64,000 bases of DNA from Rhodospirillales bacterium (lineage in GTDB: Bacteria > Pseudomonadota > Alphaproteobacteria > Dongiales > Dongiaceae): the NCBI GenBank assembly GCA_009885795.1, contig VFKA01000004.1:47767-111766 (forward strand), written 5' to 3'. A program made the position numbers and the translations under genes. Positions within the stretch are counted from its first letter, which is position 1. The number at the start of each line of letters is the position of its first letter. Positions 15,816 to 27,981 of this stretch are shown in pieces. The notes under the pieces are model-generated. The model did not search any database. It saw nothing but the letters and a program-made list of their open reading frames with translations, and was not told the DNA's origin.

Positions 15816-17381
15816 ATGGTGACGCGCAAAGGCCCGCGCCCGGTCGTGCTCTGCATCCTCGATGGCTGGGGCGAGGCTTCGCCCGCGGACGACAACGCCA
15901 TCGCCCGGGCCAGGAAGCCGAATTGGGACCGGTTGATGGCCTCCTCCCCCCATGCCCTCATCGACGCCTCCGAGCTTCACGTCGGGCTGCCGCGGGGCCA
16001 GATGGGGAATTCGGAGGTCGGGCACATGAACATCGGCGCCGGCCGCGTGGTGATGCAGGACCTGCCGCGCATCGACCGGGCCATCGCCTCGGGCGAGTTC
16101 GCGCGCAACCCCCGCTTGCGCGCCTTCATCGAGGCGCTGAAAGCATCGCGCGGCGCCTGCCACCTGATCGGGCTGCTGTCGCCCGGCGGCGTCCACGCGC
16201 ATCAGGACCACATGGCGGCACTCGCGCGCCTGGTGGCGCAAGCCGGGATTCCCCTGCGCATCCATGCGTTGCTCGACGGCCGCGACACACCACCGTCCAG
16301 CGCCAAGGGTTTCATGGCGGATTTCCTGGACCGGCTGGCCGGGCTCGCCGGCGTGCGCGTCGCCACCGTCGGCGGGCGCTATTTCGCCATGGATCGCGAC
16401 GGCCGCTGGGAGCGCGTCGCCAAGGGTTACGAGGCCATGGTCGAGGCAAGAGGCGAACACGCCCCCGATCCGATCGCCGCCATCGACGCCGCCTATGCGC
16501 GCGGCGAGACCGACGAGTTCGTCGTGCCCACCGCGATCGCCGATTATGCCGGCATGGCCGACGGCGACGGCCTGCTCTGCGCGAACTTTCGCGCCGACCG
16601 GGTGCGCCAGGCCTTGAGCGCCTTTCTCGACCCGGGCTTCGATGCCTTTCCCCGGCGCCGCGCGCCCCGCTTCGCCGCGGCGCTCGGCATGGTCGACTAT
16701 TCCGCGGCCCTCAACGAGCGCATGACGGCGCTGTTCCCGCCCCTGGCGCTTGGCCGCACGCTGGGCGAGGTCGTCGCCGAGGCCGGCATGACCCAGCTGC
16801 GCCTCGCCGAAACCGAGAAATACGCGCACGTCACGTTCTTCTTCAATGGCGGCGAGGAAGCGCAATTCAGGGGCGAGGAGCGCCTCCTCGTTCCCTCGCC
16901 CCGGGTCGCCACCTACGATTTGAAGCCCGAGATGTCGGCGGAAGAAGTCACCGACAGGCTGGTCGAGGCCATCGAGGCGCGCCGGTTCGATTTCGTCGTC
17001 GTCAACTACGCGAATGCCGACATGGTCGGGCACACCGGCGACATCGAGGCCGCGATCGAGGCCGTTGAAACCATCGACCGCTGCCTCGGGCGCGTACTCG
17101 AGGCCTTGGAGCGCGCCGGTGGGGCCATGCTGATCACGGCCGATCATGGCAATGCCGAGACCATGCGCGATCCCGCCACCGGCGAAGCGCGGACCGCGCA
17201 CACCTTGAACCGCGTGCCGGTGATCCTGGTGAACGGACCCAGGGGCGCCACGCTCGCCGACGGAAGCCTGGCGGACATCGCGCCCACTATTCTTGCGCTG
17301 CTCGGGCTGCCGCGGCCGGCCGAGATGACGGGCCGCGCGCTGTTCGCCGCCGCCGAAGGCGACCGCCATGCGGCGCGGTAG
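15816..17381 (+). CDS. gpmI: 2,3-bisphosphoglycerate-independent phosphoglycerate mutase
   Basis: This 521-residue enzyme interconverts 3- and 2-phosphoglycerate in glycolysis and gluconeogenesis in the cytosol. The alkaline-phosphatase-like core shows the metal aspartate in LCILDGWGE (D16), the phosphoserine nucleophile S66 in MGNSEVGHMN, and the metal-binding NYANADMVGHTG and ITADHGNAE segments near the C-terminus. The length is typical. It starts 73 bases after rlmH and its last 14 bases overlap the start of the EnvC-like gene, so translation of the next gene is probably coupled. Confidence 0.96.
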   Translation: MVTRKGPRPVVLCILDGWGEASPADDNAIARARKPNWDRLMASSPHALIDASELHVGLPRGQMGNSEVGHMNIGAGRVVMQDLPRIDRAIASGEFARNPRLRAFIEALKASRGACHLIGLLSPGGVHAHQDHMAALARLVAQAGIPLRIHALLDGRDTPPSSAKGFMADFLDRLAGLAGVRVATVGGRYFAMDRDGRWERVAKGYEAMVEARGEHAPDPIAAIDAAYARGETDEFVVPTAIADYAGMADGDGLLCANFRADRVRQALSAFLDPGFDAFPRRRAPRFAAALGMVDYSAALNERMTALFPPLALGRTLGEVVAEAGMTQLRLAETEKYAHVTFFFNGGEEAQFRGEERLLVPSPRVATYDLKPEMSAEEVTDRLVEAIEARRFDFVVVNYANADMVGHTGDIEAAIEAVETIDRCLGRVLEALERAGGAMLITADHGNAETMRDPATGEARTAHTLNRVPVILVNGPRGATLADGSLADIAPTILALLGLPRPAEMTGRALFAAAEGDRHAAR

Positions 17382-18585
17382 CCTCTGGCGCGCGGCGGCG
17401 GTTCTTGGGCTGTCGAGCGCGGCTTTCTCCACCTCTGCCCAAGAATCGTCCGAGCGGCTCGGCGAGATCGAACAATCGCTGCAAGCAGACGCCGCCCAAA
17501 TCGAATCGCTCGAAGGCAAGTCGACGTCGCTTACCGCGGAACTCGCCAAATTGCAGGTCGAGATGGTCGCCGTGGCCAAGGCGGTGCGGGCGTCGGAAGC
17601 GGAGATGTCGCAACTGGAGATTCAGCTTGTCGAACTCGAGGCCGGCGCCGCCACCAAGCTAGCCGATTTTGCCCAACGCCGCGATCAACTTGCCGTCACG
17701 CTGGCCGTGCTGCAGCGCTTGTCGCTGCAGCCGCCCGAGGCGCTCATCCTCGGCGATGCGCCGCCATTGGATACGGTGCACCGCGCCCTGCTGCTGCGCG
17801 TGGCGGTGCCCGCCATCGCGGCGCGCGCCGATACGCTGCGCCAGGAGATCGACCGTCTCGAGCGCTACCGGCGGGACATCGCCAGCCGGCGCCTGGCGCT
17901 GGCCGACACCGCCGGCAAGCTGCGCACTCAGAGCAAACGCATCGCCGCCATGATGGCGCGCAAGAAGGAGCTACAAGAAGCGACCAAGGCCGAGCGCACG
18001 GTGACCGCGGGCCGCGTCGCCGCCCTGGCGCGCGAGGCCAGAACCTTGCGCGAATTGCTGACGACCCTAACGGCGCCCCAACCGGGGCTTGGCCTCGAGC
18101 CGTTGGCGCCGCTGGGGCCGCCCCTGGGACCGTCCTTGGGCGAGGGCGCCGCCGGCGCGACGCCCGTCACGCTGCTGCTGGCGCGCCCGGATACCATCCG
18201 GGCGTTCCCGGCTTCGCCGGCCAGCTTGACCCCGCCCGCCATCGGCCGCGTCGCCGGAAAATTCGGCGAGGGCAGCGGCGCCTTCAGCGAAGGCATCGTC
18301 ATCGAAACCCGGCCGGGCGCCCATATCGTCGCCCCCTTCGATGGCCAGATAAAGTTTCGCGGGCCGTTCCTCGGCTATGGCGAAATTCTTATTGTCGAAC
18401 ACGGGGGCGGCTATCACACGCTGCTGGCCGGGCTGGAACGCATCGACGGCTCGGTCGGGCAATGGCTGCTGGCCGGCGAACCGGTCGGAGCGATGCCCAG
18501 CGACGAGCCCAAACCGGCGCTTTATCTCGAGCTTCGACGCAAGGGCGAACCCATCGATCCCCTGCCCTGGCTTGGCCCCGATTGA
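17368..18585 (+). CDS. EnvC-like murein hydrolase activator (coiled coil + degenerate LytM/M23)
   Basis: This 405-residue protein has a signal peptide (cleavage near SAQ, residue 25) and long heptad-rich coiled coils from about 30 to 100 and 155 to 225. A C-terminal LytM-like domain spans about 300-405. The zinc ligands of active M23 peptidases are missing: VIETRPGAHIVAP stands where a His-x3-Asp is expected, and ALYLELRRKG replaces the H-x-H strand. This is the EnvC pattern, in which the domain activates periplasmic amidases at the division septum rather than cutting peptidoglycan. It overlaps gpmI and precedes ctpA, a common alphaproteobacterial order. Confidence 0.88.
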   Translation: MRRGSLWRAAAVLGLSSAAFSTSAQESSERLGEIEQSLQADAAQIESLEGKSTSLTAELAKLQVEMVAVAKAVRASEAEMSQLEIQLVELEAGAATKLADFAQRRDQLAVTLAVLQRLSLQPPEALILGDAPPLDTVHRALLLRVAVPAIAARADTLRQEIDRLERYRRDIASRRLALADTAGKLRTQSKRIAAMMARKKELQEATKAERTVTAGRVAALAREARTLRELLTTLTAPQPGLGLEPLAPLGPPLGPSLGEGAAGATPVTLLLARPDTIRAFPASPASLTPPAIGRVAGKFGEGSGAFSEGIVIETRPGAHIVAPFDGQIKFRGPFLGYGEILIVEHGGGYHTLLAGLERIDGSVGQWLLAGEPVGAMPSDEPKPALYLELRRKGEPIDPLPWLGPD

Positions 18586-18685
18586 CAAGGAGAAAGTATC
18601 CTCGGCCGGGCGCTTTCTGTTAGGATCAACCCATCGATTGGGCTCGAAACCCGAACCGGAAACAACGCGAAAGATCGAGAGCATC

Positions 18686-19987
18686 ATGCTGAGACAACGC
18701 CTGGCGACCGCGCTTGCCGCCCTTGCCTTGCTGTCGCCATTGGCGGCGTCGGCGCAGGGCACCAGTTCCGAGACTTACCGGCAGCTCAATCTGTTCGGCG
18801 ACGTGTTCGAGCGCATCCGCGCCGACTACGTCGAGGAGGTCAGCGACGAGCAACTGATCGAAGCGGCGATCGACGGCATGCTGGTGTCGCTCGATCCGCA
18901 TTCCAGTTACCTCAACCCCAAGAATTTCGAAGACATGGAGATTCAGACCAAGGGCGAATTCGGGGGTCTTGGAATCGAGGTGACGATGGAGAACGGCATC
19001 ATCAAGGTGGTTTCTCCCATCGACGACACGCCGGCGTTTCGCGCCGGGCTCCAGCCGGGCGATTTCGTCACCCATATCGACACCAAGCCGGTGCTCGGCA
19101 TGTCCTTGAACGAGGCGGTGGAGTCGATGCGCGGGCCGGTGCGCTCGGAGGTGACGCTGACCGTGCGCCGGGGCGAAAAGGAGCCGTTCGACGTGACGCT
19201 GATGCGCGACGTAATCAAGATTCAATCCGTGCGCTCGCGCCTCGAAGGCGATGTCGGCTATGTCCGCGTGACCAGCTTCAACGAGCAGACGGATATCGGC
19301 CTGGAGAGCGCCGTCGAGAAGCTCCGCGCCGATGCGAAGGGCAAGATCGTCGGTTACGTTCTCGACCTGCGCAACAATCCGGGCGGGCTGCTCAATCAGG
19401 CGATCGCGGTCTCTGATGCCTTCCTGGAGCGCGGCGAGATCGTGTCCACGCGCGGGCGCAAACCCGAGGAAGGGCAGCGCTACAACGCCAAGCCGGGCGA
19501 TCTCGCCGACGGCCTTCCGGTCGTGGTGCTGATCAATGGCGGCTCGGCTTCGGCATCGGAGATCGTCGCCGGCGCTCTTCAAGATCACCGGCGCGCGGTG
19601 CTGCTCGGGACCAAGACCTTCGGCAAGGGATCGGTGCAGACGATCATTCCCATTCCGGGCCAGGGCGCGATCCGGTTGACGACGGCGCGTTACTACACGC
19701 CATCCGGCCGGTCGATCCAGGCGACCGGGATCGTTCCGGATATCGAAGTCGCTCCGGCGCGCATCGAAGCGATCGACGCCGGCGACCGCACCAAGGAGGC
19801 GGATCTGCCCGGCGCGCTCTCGAACGAAGGCGCCGTGCCGCAGGAACCCAAGGCCCCGGAAGCCGGCTCGGCGCCCGCGGAGCCGGACGAGGACGCCGCC
19901 GCGGCAGCCCAGCAGGACTATCAGCTCGCCCGCGCCCTCGACCTGCTGCGCGGCCTGGCCTTGTTCCGGGCGCAGGCGGTGAATTAG
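18686..19987 (+). CDS. ctpA: S41 family C-terminal processing protease
   Basis: This 433-residue periplasmic protease has a signal peptide (cleaved after ASAQG, near residue 23) and a PDZ domain (about 90-170) with GLGIEV and GLQPGDFVTHID. The S41 core contains the serine segment INGGSASASEIVAGAL and the lysine in GTKTFGKGSVQ, forming a Ser-Lys dyad. The C-terminal 70 residues are acidic and low-complexity. Such proteases trim C-termini of envelope proteins and cell-wall hydrolases, which fits its position after the EnvC-like gene. I start it at the ATG at 18686, directly ahead of the signal peptide. Confidence 0.94.
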   Translation: MLRQRLATALAALALLSPLAASAQGTSSETYRQLNLFGDVFERIRADYVEEVSDEQLIEAAIDGMLVSLDPHSSYLNPKNFEDMEIQTKGEFGGLGIEVTMENGIIKVVSPIDDTPAFRAGLQPGDFVTHIDTKPVLGMSLNEAVESMRGPVRSEVTLTVRRGEKEPFDVTLMRDVIKIQSVRSRLEGDVGYVRVTSFNEQTDIGLESAVEKLRADAKGKIVGYVLDLRNNPGGLLNQAIAVSDAFLERGEIVSTRGRKPEEGQRYNAKPGDLADGLPVVVLINGGSASASEIVAGALQDHRRAVLLGTKTFGKGSVQTIIPIPGQGAIRLTTARYYTPSGRSIQATGIVPDIEVAPARIEAIDAGDRTKEADLPGALSNEGAVPQEPKAPEAGSAPAEPDEDAAAAAQQDYQLARALDLLRGLALFRAQAVN

Positions 19988-20042
19988 ATTCGGCCAGCCG
20001 GGGCCTGCCGCCCCGCGTTCTTCGAGCGGTGACCTAGCCGTG

Positions 20043-21134
20043 ATGCGATCGACATCGCCTCGTCCGCGGGTAGCGGATCATTGGCTGCACTCCCGGCTGC
20101 CGCTGGTCTTGGCGGGCGCCGCGGTCGTGCTGCTGGCGATCGTGGGCGGCTTGGCGGTCTGGGGAACCTTCATCGCGCCCGACGCGCCGATTCCGCAAAT
20201 CGAACTCGCGCTCGACCAGGCAGCCGGCACGGTTGGTCCCGACCTATCGCCGGAAGAGCAAGCGCTCGAGACCGAATTGGCGGCGGCAACGGAGCAGCCG
20301 CCCGCCGAAGCGGCCGAGCCAACCGTGCCGGCGCCCGAATCGGAATCGCCGCCGGCGGAAGAGACCGCCGACGAGCCGGCGGCCGAAGCCGCCGAAGACC
20401 CGGCGCTGCCCGCCTGGCGGCGTTTCGCCGCCCCCTTCGCGAGCGATGACAAGCGCCCGCGCATCGCCATCGTGGTGACGGGCCTCGGCCTCGGCGAGAC
20501 CGTGACGCGCAGCGCCATCGAAGACCTGGCTGGCGCGGTCACGTTGTCCTTCAGCCCCTATGGCGGGCGGGTCGGCGAATGGATCGAGGCGGCCCGCCTC
20601 AAGGGCCACGAGGCATTACTCGACCTGCCCATGGAGCCCATCAGCTATCCGCGCGACGATCCCGGACCGCAAGGTTTGCTGACCTCGCTGGGCGAAGCCG
20701 AGAACGCGGAACGGCTCGGTTGGATCCTCGGCCGCGGCGAAGGTTATGTCGGCGTCATCAACGCCATGGGCTCGCGCTTTCTCACCGCCGAGGAGCATCT
20801 GCGTCCGATTCTGGCCGAACTCGGCAAGCGCGGCCTTCTCTTCGTCGATGGACGCGAATCGGCCGACAGCCTGGGCGCCAAGCTTGCGAGCGCGCTGGGC
20901 GTGCCGCGCGCCATCAACGACAGGTTCATCGACGTCGAGCCGACGCGCGTCTCGATCGACGGCCGCCTGGAACAGCTCGAACGATTGGCGCTGACCGGCG
21001 GCACCGCCGTCGCCGTCGCCCGGCCGCTGCCGGTGACGATCGAACGGCTGAAGCAATGGGCCGCCAAACTCGAGGCCAAGGGAATCGTGCTCGCGCCGAT
21101 AACCGCGATCGTCGACCGACAGCCGGATCGATGA
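20043..21134 (+). CDS. Divergent polysaccharide deacetylase family protein
   Basis: This protein of about 363 residues has one membrane anchor (LPLVLAGAAVVLLAIVGGLAVWG, residues about 19-41). An acidic Ala/Glu/Pro-rich linker (about 70-125) follows, then a YibQ-type divergent polysaccharide deacetylase domain. Diagnostic stretches are PRIAIVVTGLGLGETVTRSAI, LSFSPYG and LDLPMEPISYP. The family is predicted to be a periplasmic carbohydrate esterase, and it habitually lies between envC/ctpA and rppH. GTG at 20040 or ATG at 20043 can start it; the ATG is given. The stop overlaps the rppH start by 4 bases. Confidence 0.9.
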   Translation: MRSTSPRPRVADHWLHSRLPLVLAGAAVVLLAIVGGLAVWGTFIAPDAPIPQIELALDQAAGTVGPDLSPEEQALETELAAATEQPPAEAAEPTVPAPESESPPAEETADEPAAEAAEDPALPAWRRFAAPFASDDKRPRIAIVVTGLGLGETVTRSAIEDLAGAVTLSFSPYGGRVGEWIEAARLKGHEALLDLPMEPISYPRDDPGPQGLLTSLGEAENAERLGWILGRGEGYVGVINAMGSRFLTAEEHLRPILAELGKRGLLFVDGRESADSLGAKLASALGVPRAINDRFIDVEPTRVSIDGRLEQLERLALTGGTAVAVARPLPVTIERLKQWAAKLEAKGIVLAPITAIVDRQPDR

Positions 21135-21610
21135 GTAACGAGCCCGCACCGCCGGAGCGCCCCTATCGGCGCGGCGTCGGTATCATGTTGCTCGATCGCC
21201 AGGGCATGGTCCTCGTCGCCCGGCGCATCGACATGCCCTCCGATGCCTGGCAGATGCCGCAGGGCGGCATCGACAAAGGCGAGACGCCGCAGGCCGCCGC
21301 CTGGCGCGAGATGGAGGAAGAAATAGGTACGGCCAAGGCCGAACTCCTCGCCGAAAGCCGGCAGTGGCTGCGCTACGACCTGCCCGACGATTTGGCCCCC
21401 GGCCTATGGGGCGGACGCTATCGCGGGCAGGAGCAGAAATGGTTTGCGTTCCGCTTCACCGGCACGGATTCCGATATCCGCATCGACACCGAGAAACCCG
21501 AATTCAGCCATTGGCGCTGGGCGGCGATGGCGACGCTGCCGGACATCATCGTTCCCTTCAAGCGGCGCCTCTATCTCGACCTCGTCGCCGAGTTCGGGCA
21601 TCTGGCTTGA
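21131..21610 (+). CDS. rppH: RNA pyrophosphohydrolase (Nudix)
   Basis: This 159-residue Nudix hydrolase removes pyrophosphate from 5'-triphosphate RNA and so starts 5'-end-dependent mRNA decay. The Nudix box is complete: GGIDKGETPQAAAWREMEEEIG (G-x5-E-x7-RE-x2-EE-x-G). The opening YRRGVGIMLLDRQG and the downstream LWGGRYRGQEQKWFAFRF are typical of RppH rather than other Nudix enzymes. ATG at 21131 overlaps the deacetylase stop (ATGA), so it is the last gene of the rlmH-to-rppH run. It converges with the dioxygenase gene on the other strand. Confidence 0.95.
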   Translation: MSNEPAPPERPYRRGVGIMLLDRQGMVLVARRIDMPSDAWQMPQGGIDKGETPQAAAWREMEEEIGTAKAELLAESRQWLRYDLPDDLAPGLWGGRYRGQEQKWFAFRFTGTDSDIRIDTEKPEFSHWRWAAMATLPDIIVPFKRRLYLDLVAEFGHLA

Positions 21611-21621
21611 AGTAGCTCTCG

Positions 21622-22464
21622 TCAAGCCGACGCGCCGAGCAATCCTTCCGCCCGCGTCCAGACCAGCGGGAATTTTCGCCCGATGATGCGCTGGCCGTGT
21701 TCGAGGCCATGGTCGGGCACGAACGTCGCCCAGGGCAGCACGCCCTTGTCGTAAGTCGCGGACTCCGAAGCCCAGCGCAGCGACATGCGCCGAGCCCGGC
21801 GCGCCGAGCGGTTGCCGCTGTTGGCGTGAAGGGCGCGGGGATGGAACACGATGCAGTCGCCGGGCTCGACCGCCCATTGCAGCACGCGGTAGCGCCCCGG
21901 TTCGCCATCGATATCGGGGACCGGACGGAGAGGCGATTGCCCCTGCTTCACGTCGAAATCGCCGCCATCGCCGGCGAAACTTTTCGGCGTGAACAACGCG
22001 CCCCATTCGTGCGAGCCGGCAACGATGCGCAACGAGTCCTCGGCCGCGTGCGGGTCGAGCGGGATCCACTGGATGCACCACTCGCCCTTCACTTCGTAAT
22101 AGGACTGGTCCTGGTGCCACGGCGTGGGCGTCGAGGCGCCGGCCTCCTTCTGGAAATACTGATCCTCGGTGAAGCAGACCTCCGCCGCTCCCATGAGTTC
22201 GCCCACGAGGGCGGCGGCCGGCGAACACCGGGCGAAGCGTTCGTATTCGGGTATCATTTCCCAGCAGAAATCGTCCTTGATGCAGCGCCCGCCGCCCGAG
22301 GCGCCGGTGAAGTCGGTGAACCAGGGACCGGGATTGGCGATGTTGCGCTCGACGCCGCGATCGAGGAGATCGATCCATTCCGGCGTCAAGACCCGCCTGA
22401 GGCAGACGGCGCCGTCCCGCCGATAGGCCTCGATAGACTCCGATGCGACCCGCGGCTTATCCAA
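21622..22464 (-). CDS. Phytanoyl-CoA dioxygenase family protein
   Basis: This 280-residue Fe(II)/2-oxoglutarate oxygenase of the PhyH family shows the facial triad as H117-x-D119 (in TPWHQDQSYY) and H213 (in FHPRALHANSGNRS). The 2-oxoglutarate-binding Arg is expected in the RRMSLRW strand. The family hydroxylates diverse small molecules and lipids; substrate is unknown here. It ends 5 bases before the start side of nothing else on its strand and lies 5 bases upstream-side of the ferritin-like gene stop, so the ferritin-like gene at 22470-23291 is transcribed just before it and both probably form a two-gene unit of iron oxygenases. Confidence 0.88.
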   Translation of the reverse strand: MDKPRVASESIEAYRRDGAVCLRRVLTPEWIDLLDRGVERNIANPGPWFTDFTGASGGGRCIKDDFCWEMIPEYERFARCSPAAALVGELMGAAEVCFTEDQYFQKEAGASTPTPWHQDQSYYEVKGEWCIQWIPLDPHAAEDSLRIVAGSHEWGALFTPKSFAGDGGDFDVKQGQSPLRPVPDIDGEPGRYRVLQWAVEPGDCIVFHPRALHANSGNRSARRARRMSLRWASESATYDKGVLPWATFVPDHGLEHGQRIIGRKFPLVWTRAEGLLGASA

Positions 22465-22469
22465 GGCGG

Positions 22470-23291
22470 CTAGACGCCGGCGCGGACCAATCGCGCCTGG
22501 CGGGTCCGCACGAAGCGGCAGGCCAAGCGCGTCAGCCAGGCATTGAGGCGGCCGTTGGGCGTGAGGCCCGCCGCCTTCAACGCCATGGCGATGGCGCGCT
22601 CGACATGGTGGGGGCGATAGAAGCCGTAGACCCGACGGATGTAGGCATCGGCCGACCGGCGCCGTTCATACGCCTCGCCGGTGCCATTGGCCGCGTAATA
22701 GGCGAAGGCCAGTTCGTCGTCGCCTTCGGATTCCCATAGCCGGCCGATGGCCACCGCGACCCGGCGCGTGACGCCGACGCGCTCCTTCGCCACATAGCGC
22801 TTCAAGTGAGTGTAGAACAGCTTGAAATGGCGAAGTTCGTCGGCGGCGATGTTGCGGCAGATCTCCTTGAACACCGGCTCGTCGGCCGCCTCCATGAGCG
22901 CTGTGTAGTAGGAACTGGTGCCCGATTCGACGATACAGCGGGCGACCAGCTCGCCAGAGCGCGAGCCGCGGATCGAGGAAGCGGATTCGACCGGGATCTT
23001 GAACCCAGCCTTGAAACGGGCGAGAGCCGCATCGAAATCGAAATCGGGGTCGGCGAGCTTCGACCAGCGCGCCAGCGCCGCCCCGTGGCGCGCCTCTTCC
23101 TGCCCCCAATCGACGGCGAGGCGCTGAAAATCCGCGTCGTCGCGAAAGACGTTGCAGAGATAGGCCGCGTAATCGTTGCCATTGGCCTCGACCAGGCTCG
23201 CGGCCTTGGCGACCTCGATCAATTCCGGATCGACCTTGGAGCGATCGAACGCGGCCCAAGGGATATCGTCGAGCGTCCAGTGCTTGTTCAT
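22470..23291 (-). CDS. Ferritin-like di-iron protein (acyl-ACP desaturase-like)
   Basis: This 273-residue all-helical protein has two E-x2-H type motifs: E65/E66 and H69 in WGQEEARHG, and E152 and H155 in ADELRHF. A further Glu (E122 in IVESGTSSYY) completes a di-iron site of the desaturase/ferritin-like class. Such enzymes oxidise or desaturate fatty acyl or similar substrates; it may also be a hydroxylase. The ATG at 23291 is preferred to one 66 bases upstream because MNKHWTLDDIPW begins the conserved part. The PhyH-family gene follows after 5 bases, so the two may modify the same molecule (inference). Confidence 0.82.
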   Translation of the reverse strand: MNKHWTLDDIPWAAFDRSKVDPELIEVAKAASLVEANGNDYAAYLCNVFRDDADFQRLAVDWGQEEARHGAALARWSKLADPDFDFDAALARFKAGFKIPVESASSIRGSRSGELVARCIVESGTSSYYTALMEAADEPVFKEICRNIAADELRHFKLFYTHLKRYVAKERVGVTRRVAVAIGRLWESEGDDELAFAYYAANGTGEAYERRRSADAYIRRVYGFYRPHHVERAIAMALKAAGLTPNGRLNAWLTRLACRFVRTRQARLVRAGV

Positions 23292-23387
23292 TCGTGCCGC
23301 ACTCCCACCGGCCCAGCGACCGGTCCATATCTTGAGTAACACCGCGCCCTTGTTCAAGAGGCAAGGTCGAGGCTTGCATGGGCCTTG

Positions 23388-23801
23388 TCAGTAGGGCGTC
23401 CCATCGAGGGCCGCTGCTTTCGCTTCGGCGATGGCCAGCCGGCGCTCGGCTAGCTGCCGTTCGGCGTCGGTCTTGGCGTCCCGGATGTCGTCGCGCGCGC
23501 GCGCGATCTCGGCCTCGATCCGGCCGCGGTCGAGGTCGACCAGCGCCACCGCCTCGTCGGCCAGGACCGTGCAGGCTGATTCGGTCACCTCGGCGAAACC
23601 GCCGGCGACGAAGATACGATCGACCACGGTGGCGCCTTCATAGACCGCGATAACACCGGGCCGCAGCGCCGAGAGGAACAGAGCGTGGCCGGGAAGCGCG
23701 CCGAAATCGCCTTCGGCGCCCGGCACGACCACCATGTCCACCTGGCGCGACAGCAGCAGGCGCTCCGGCGATACCAACTCGAATTGTAATTGGTCGGCCA
23801 T
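23388..23801 (-). CDS. atpC: ATP synthase F1 epsilon subunit
   Basis: This 137-residue protein has the N-terminal beta sandwich of epsilon (LQFELVSPERLLLSRQVDMVVVPGAEGDFGALPGHA begins it) and a C-terminal helical hairpin rich in Arg and Ala. In the rotor stalk epsilon contacts gamma and c-ring and can restrain ATP hydrolysis. It is the last gene of the F1 operon and is separated from atpD by 161 bases holding a palindromic repeat, which may partly end transcription before it. Length and sequence are normal. Confidence 0.95.
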   Translation of the reverse strand: MADQLQFELVSPERLLLSRQVDMVVVPGAEGDFGALPGHALFLSALRPGVIAVYEGATVVDRIFVAGGFAEVTESACTVLADEAVALVDLDRGRIEAEIARARDDIRDAKTDAERQLAERRLAIAEAKAAALDGTPY

Positions 23802-23822
23802 GATTCTGTCCTAACCGATCGA

Positions 23823-23931
23823 CCTCATCCTTCGAGACGGCCGCTTCGCGGCCTCCTCAGGATGAGGTCGCTGTATTGAAAAAGAAATCCTCCCCCTGAG
23901 GAGCGAGCGACGCGAGCGTCTCGAAGGGCGG
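23823..23931. repeat. Dispersed palindromic repeat, type A, copy 1
   Basis: About 110 bases contain two imperfect hairpins related to each other: CATCCTTCGAGACGGCCGC...CCTCAGGATGAGG and CCCTGAGGAGCGAG...CGTCTCGAAGG. Both share the CCTGAGGAG/CTTCGAGACG core in inverted arrangement. The same mosaic recurs at 50471-50581 and 56964-57068. It lies between atpD and atpC. Such elements are scattered in alphaproteobacterial genomes and may act as mRNA-end or processing structures. Confidence 0.8.
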
Positions 23932-23962
23932 CTTGAGTGAGGTGCATTTGCGATAGCGAAGA

Positions 23963-25405
<1,443 letters not shown>

Positions 25406-26275
25406 CTAAACCGCCTCGGCCCCGGAGATGATCTCGATCAGCTCCTTGGTGATGGCGGCTTGGCGGGTGCGGTTGTAGGTGATGGTGAGACGGTTGATCA
25501 TGTCGCCCGCGTTGCGGGTGGCGTTGTCCATCGCGGTCATGCGCGCGCCCTGCTCGCTCGCCACGTTTTCCAGAAGCGCGCGAAAGACCTGGACCGCGAG
25601 ATTGCGGGGCAGAAGCAGGGCCAGCAGATCGGCCTCGTCGGGCTCGCATTCATGAGGCGATTGCGGCGCCCCCGCCGTGGGGATCGGAAAGGGGATCAAC
25701 TGCTGAACGGTCACGATTTGGCTGATGACCGATTTGAACTTGTTGTAGACGATGGTGCAGACATCGAACTCGCCGGCTTCGAACATGCCGGCGAGGCGTT
25801 GGGCCACGGCCGCGCCCGAATCGTAACGCAAGCTGGGCTTGCCCACGTCCTCCATGTCGCCGACGATGAGCGAACCGTATTCGCGCTTCAACTGGTCGCG
25901 GCCCTTGCGCCCGACGCAGAAGAGCTTCACGTCCTTGCCCTCGCGCAGGAGATCGCGCAACAAGCGCTTGGCGCCGCGCACGATCGACGAATTGAAGGCG
26001 CCGCAGAGGCCGCGGTCGGAGGTCATGACCACGACGAGATGCACCCGCGACCGCCCGTTGCCGGCGAGAAGCGCCGGCGCGCCGTCTTGGCCCGCCATGC
26101 TGGAAGCAAGCCCACCCAGCACGCGCTCCATGCGCTCGGCATAGGGGCGCGCCGCCAAGGCGTGTTCCTGCGCGCGCCGAAGCTTCGCCGCCGCCACCAT
26201 CTTCATGGCGGAGGTGATCTTCTGCGTCGACTTGACGCTATTGATCCGGATGCGAAGGTCTTTGAGGCTTGCCAT
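25406..26275 (-). CDS. atpG: ATP synthase F1 gamma subunit
   Basis: This 289-residue rotor-shaft subunit couples proton flow to catalysis. The N-terminal helix [34 protein letters not shown] and the C-terminal [34 protein letters not shown] form the coiled-coil axle characteristic of gamma. A central Rossmann-like domain contains [15 protein letters not shown]. It is separated from atpA by 173 bases, more than usual inside this operon, because a palindromic repeat lies there. Confidence 0.97.
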   Translation of the reverse strand: MASLKDLRIRINSVKSTQKITSAMKMVAAAKLRRAQEHALAARPYAERMERVLGGLASSMAGQDGAPALLAGNGRSRVHLVVVMTSDRGLCGAFNSSIVRGAKRLLRDLLREGKDVKLFCVGRKGRDQLKREYGSLIVGDMEDVGKPSLRYDSGAAVAQRLAGMFEAGEFDVCTIVYNKFKSVISQIVTVQQLIPFPIPTAGAPQSPHECEPDEADLLALLLPRNLAVQVFRALLENVASEQGARMTAMDNATRNAGDMINRLTITYNRTRQAAITKELIEIISGAEAV

Positions 26276-26303
26276 GGGGCGTGTCGGTTAGGGTCGTGAC
26301 GGG

Positions 26304-26400
26304 GACACTTCGAACACACGGATGTCATGGCCGGGCCCGACCCGGCCATCCATCGCGCAACGGCGACGTGGATGCCCGGCTCGGGGGCCGGGCATGACAA
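26304..26400. repeat. Dispersed palindromic repeat, type B, copy 1
   Basis: The bases GATGTCATGGCCGGGC followed by CCGACCCGGCCATCCAT form a hairpin, and a second hairpin follows (GATGCCCGGCTC ... GGGCCGGGCATGACA). Copy 2 is at 53381-53551 and shares the preceding GACACTTC and the whole first palindrome. The element sits between atpA and atpG inside the ATP synthase operon and could stabilise or process that mRNA. Confidence 0.78.
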
Positions 26401-26448
26401 ATGGGGCGGAAGCCGCCGGCGCCCGAATCGTCTGATTGAACCAAGACA

Positions 26449-27977
<1,529 letters not shown>

Positions 27978-27981
<4 letters not shown>
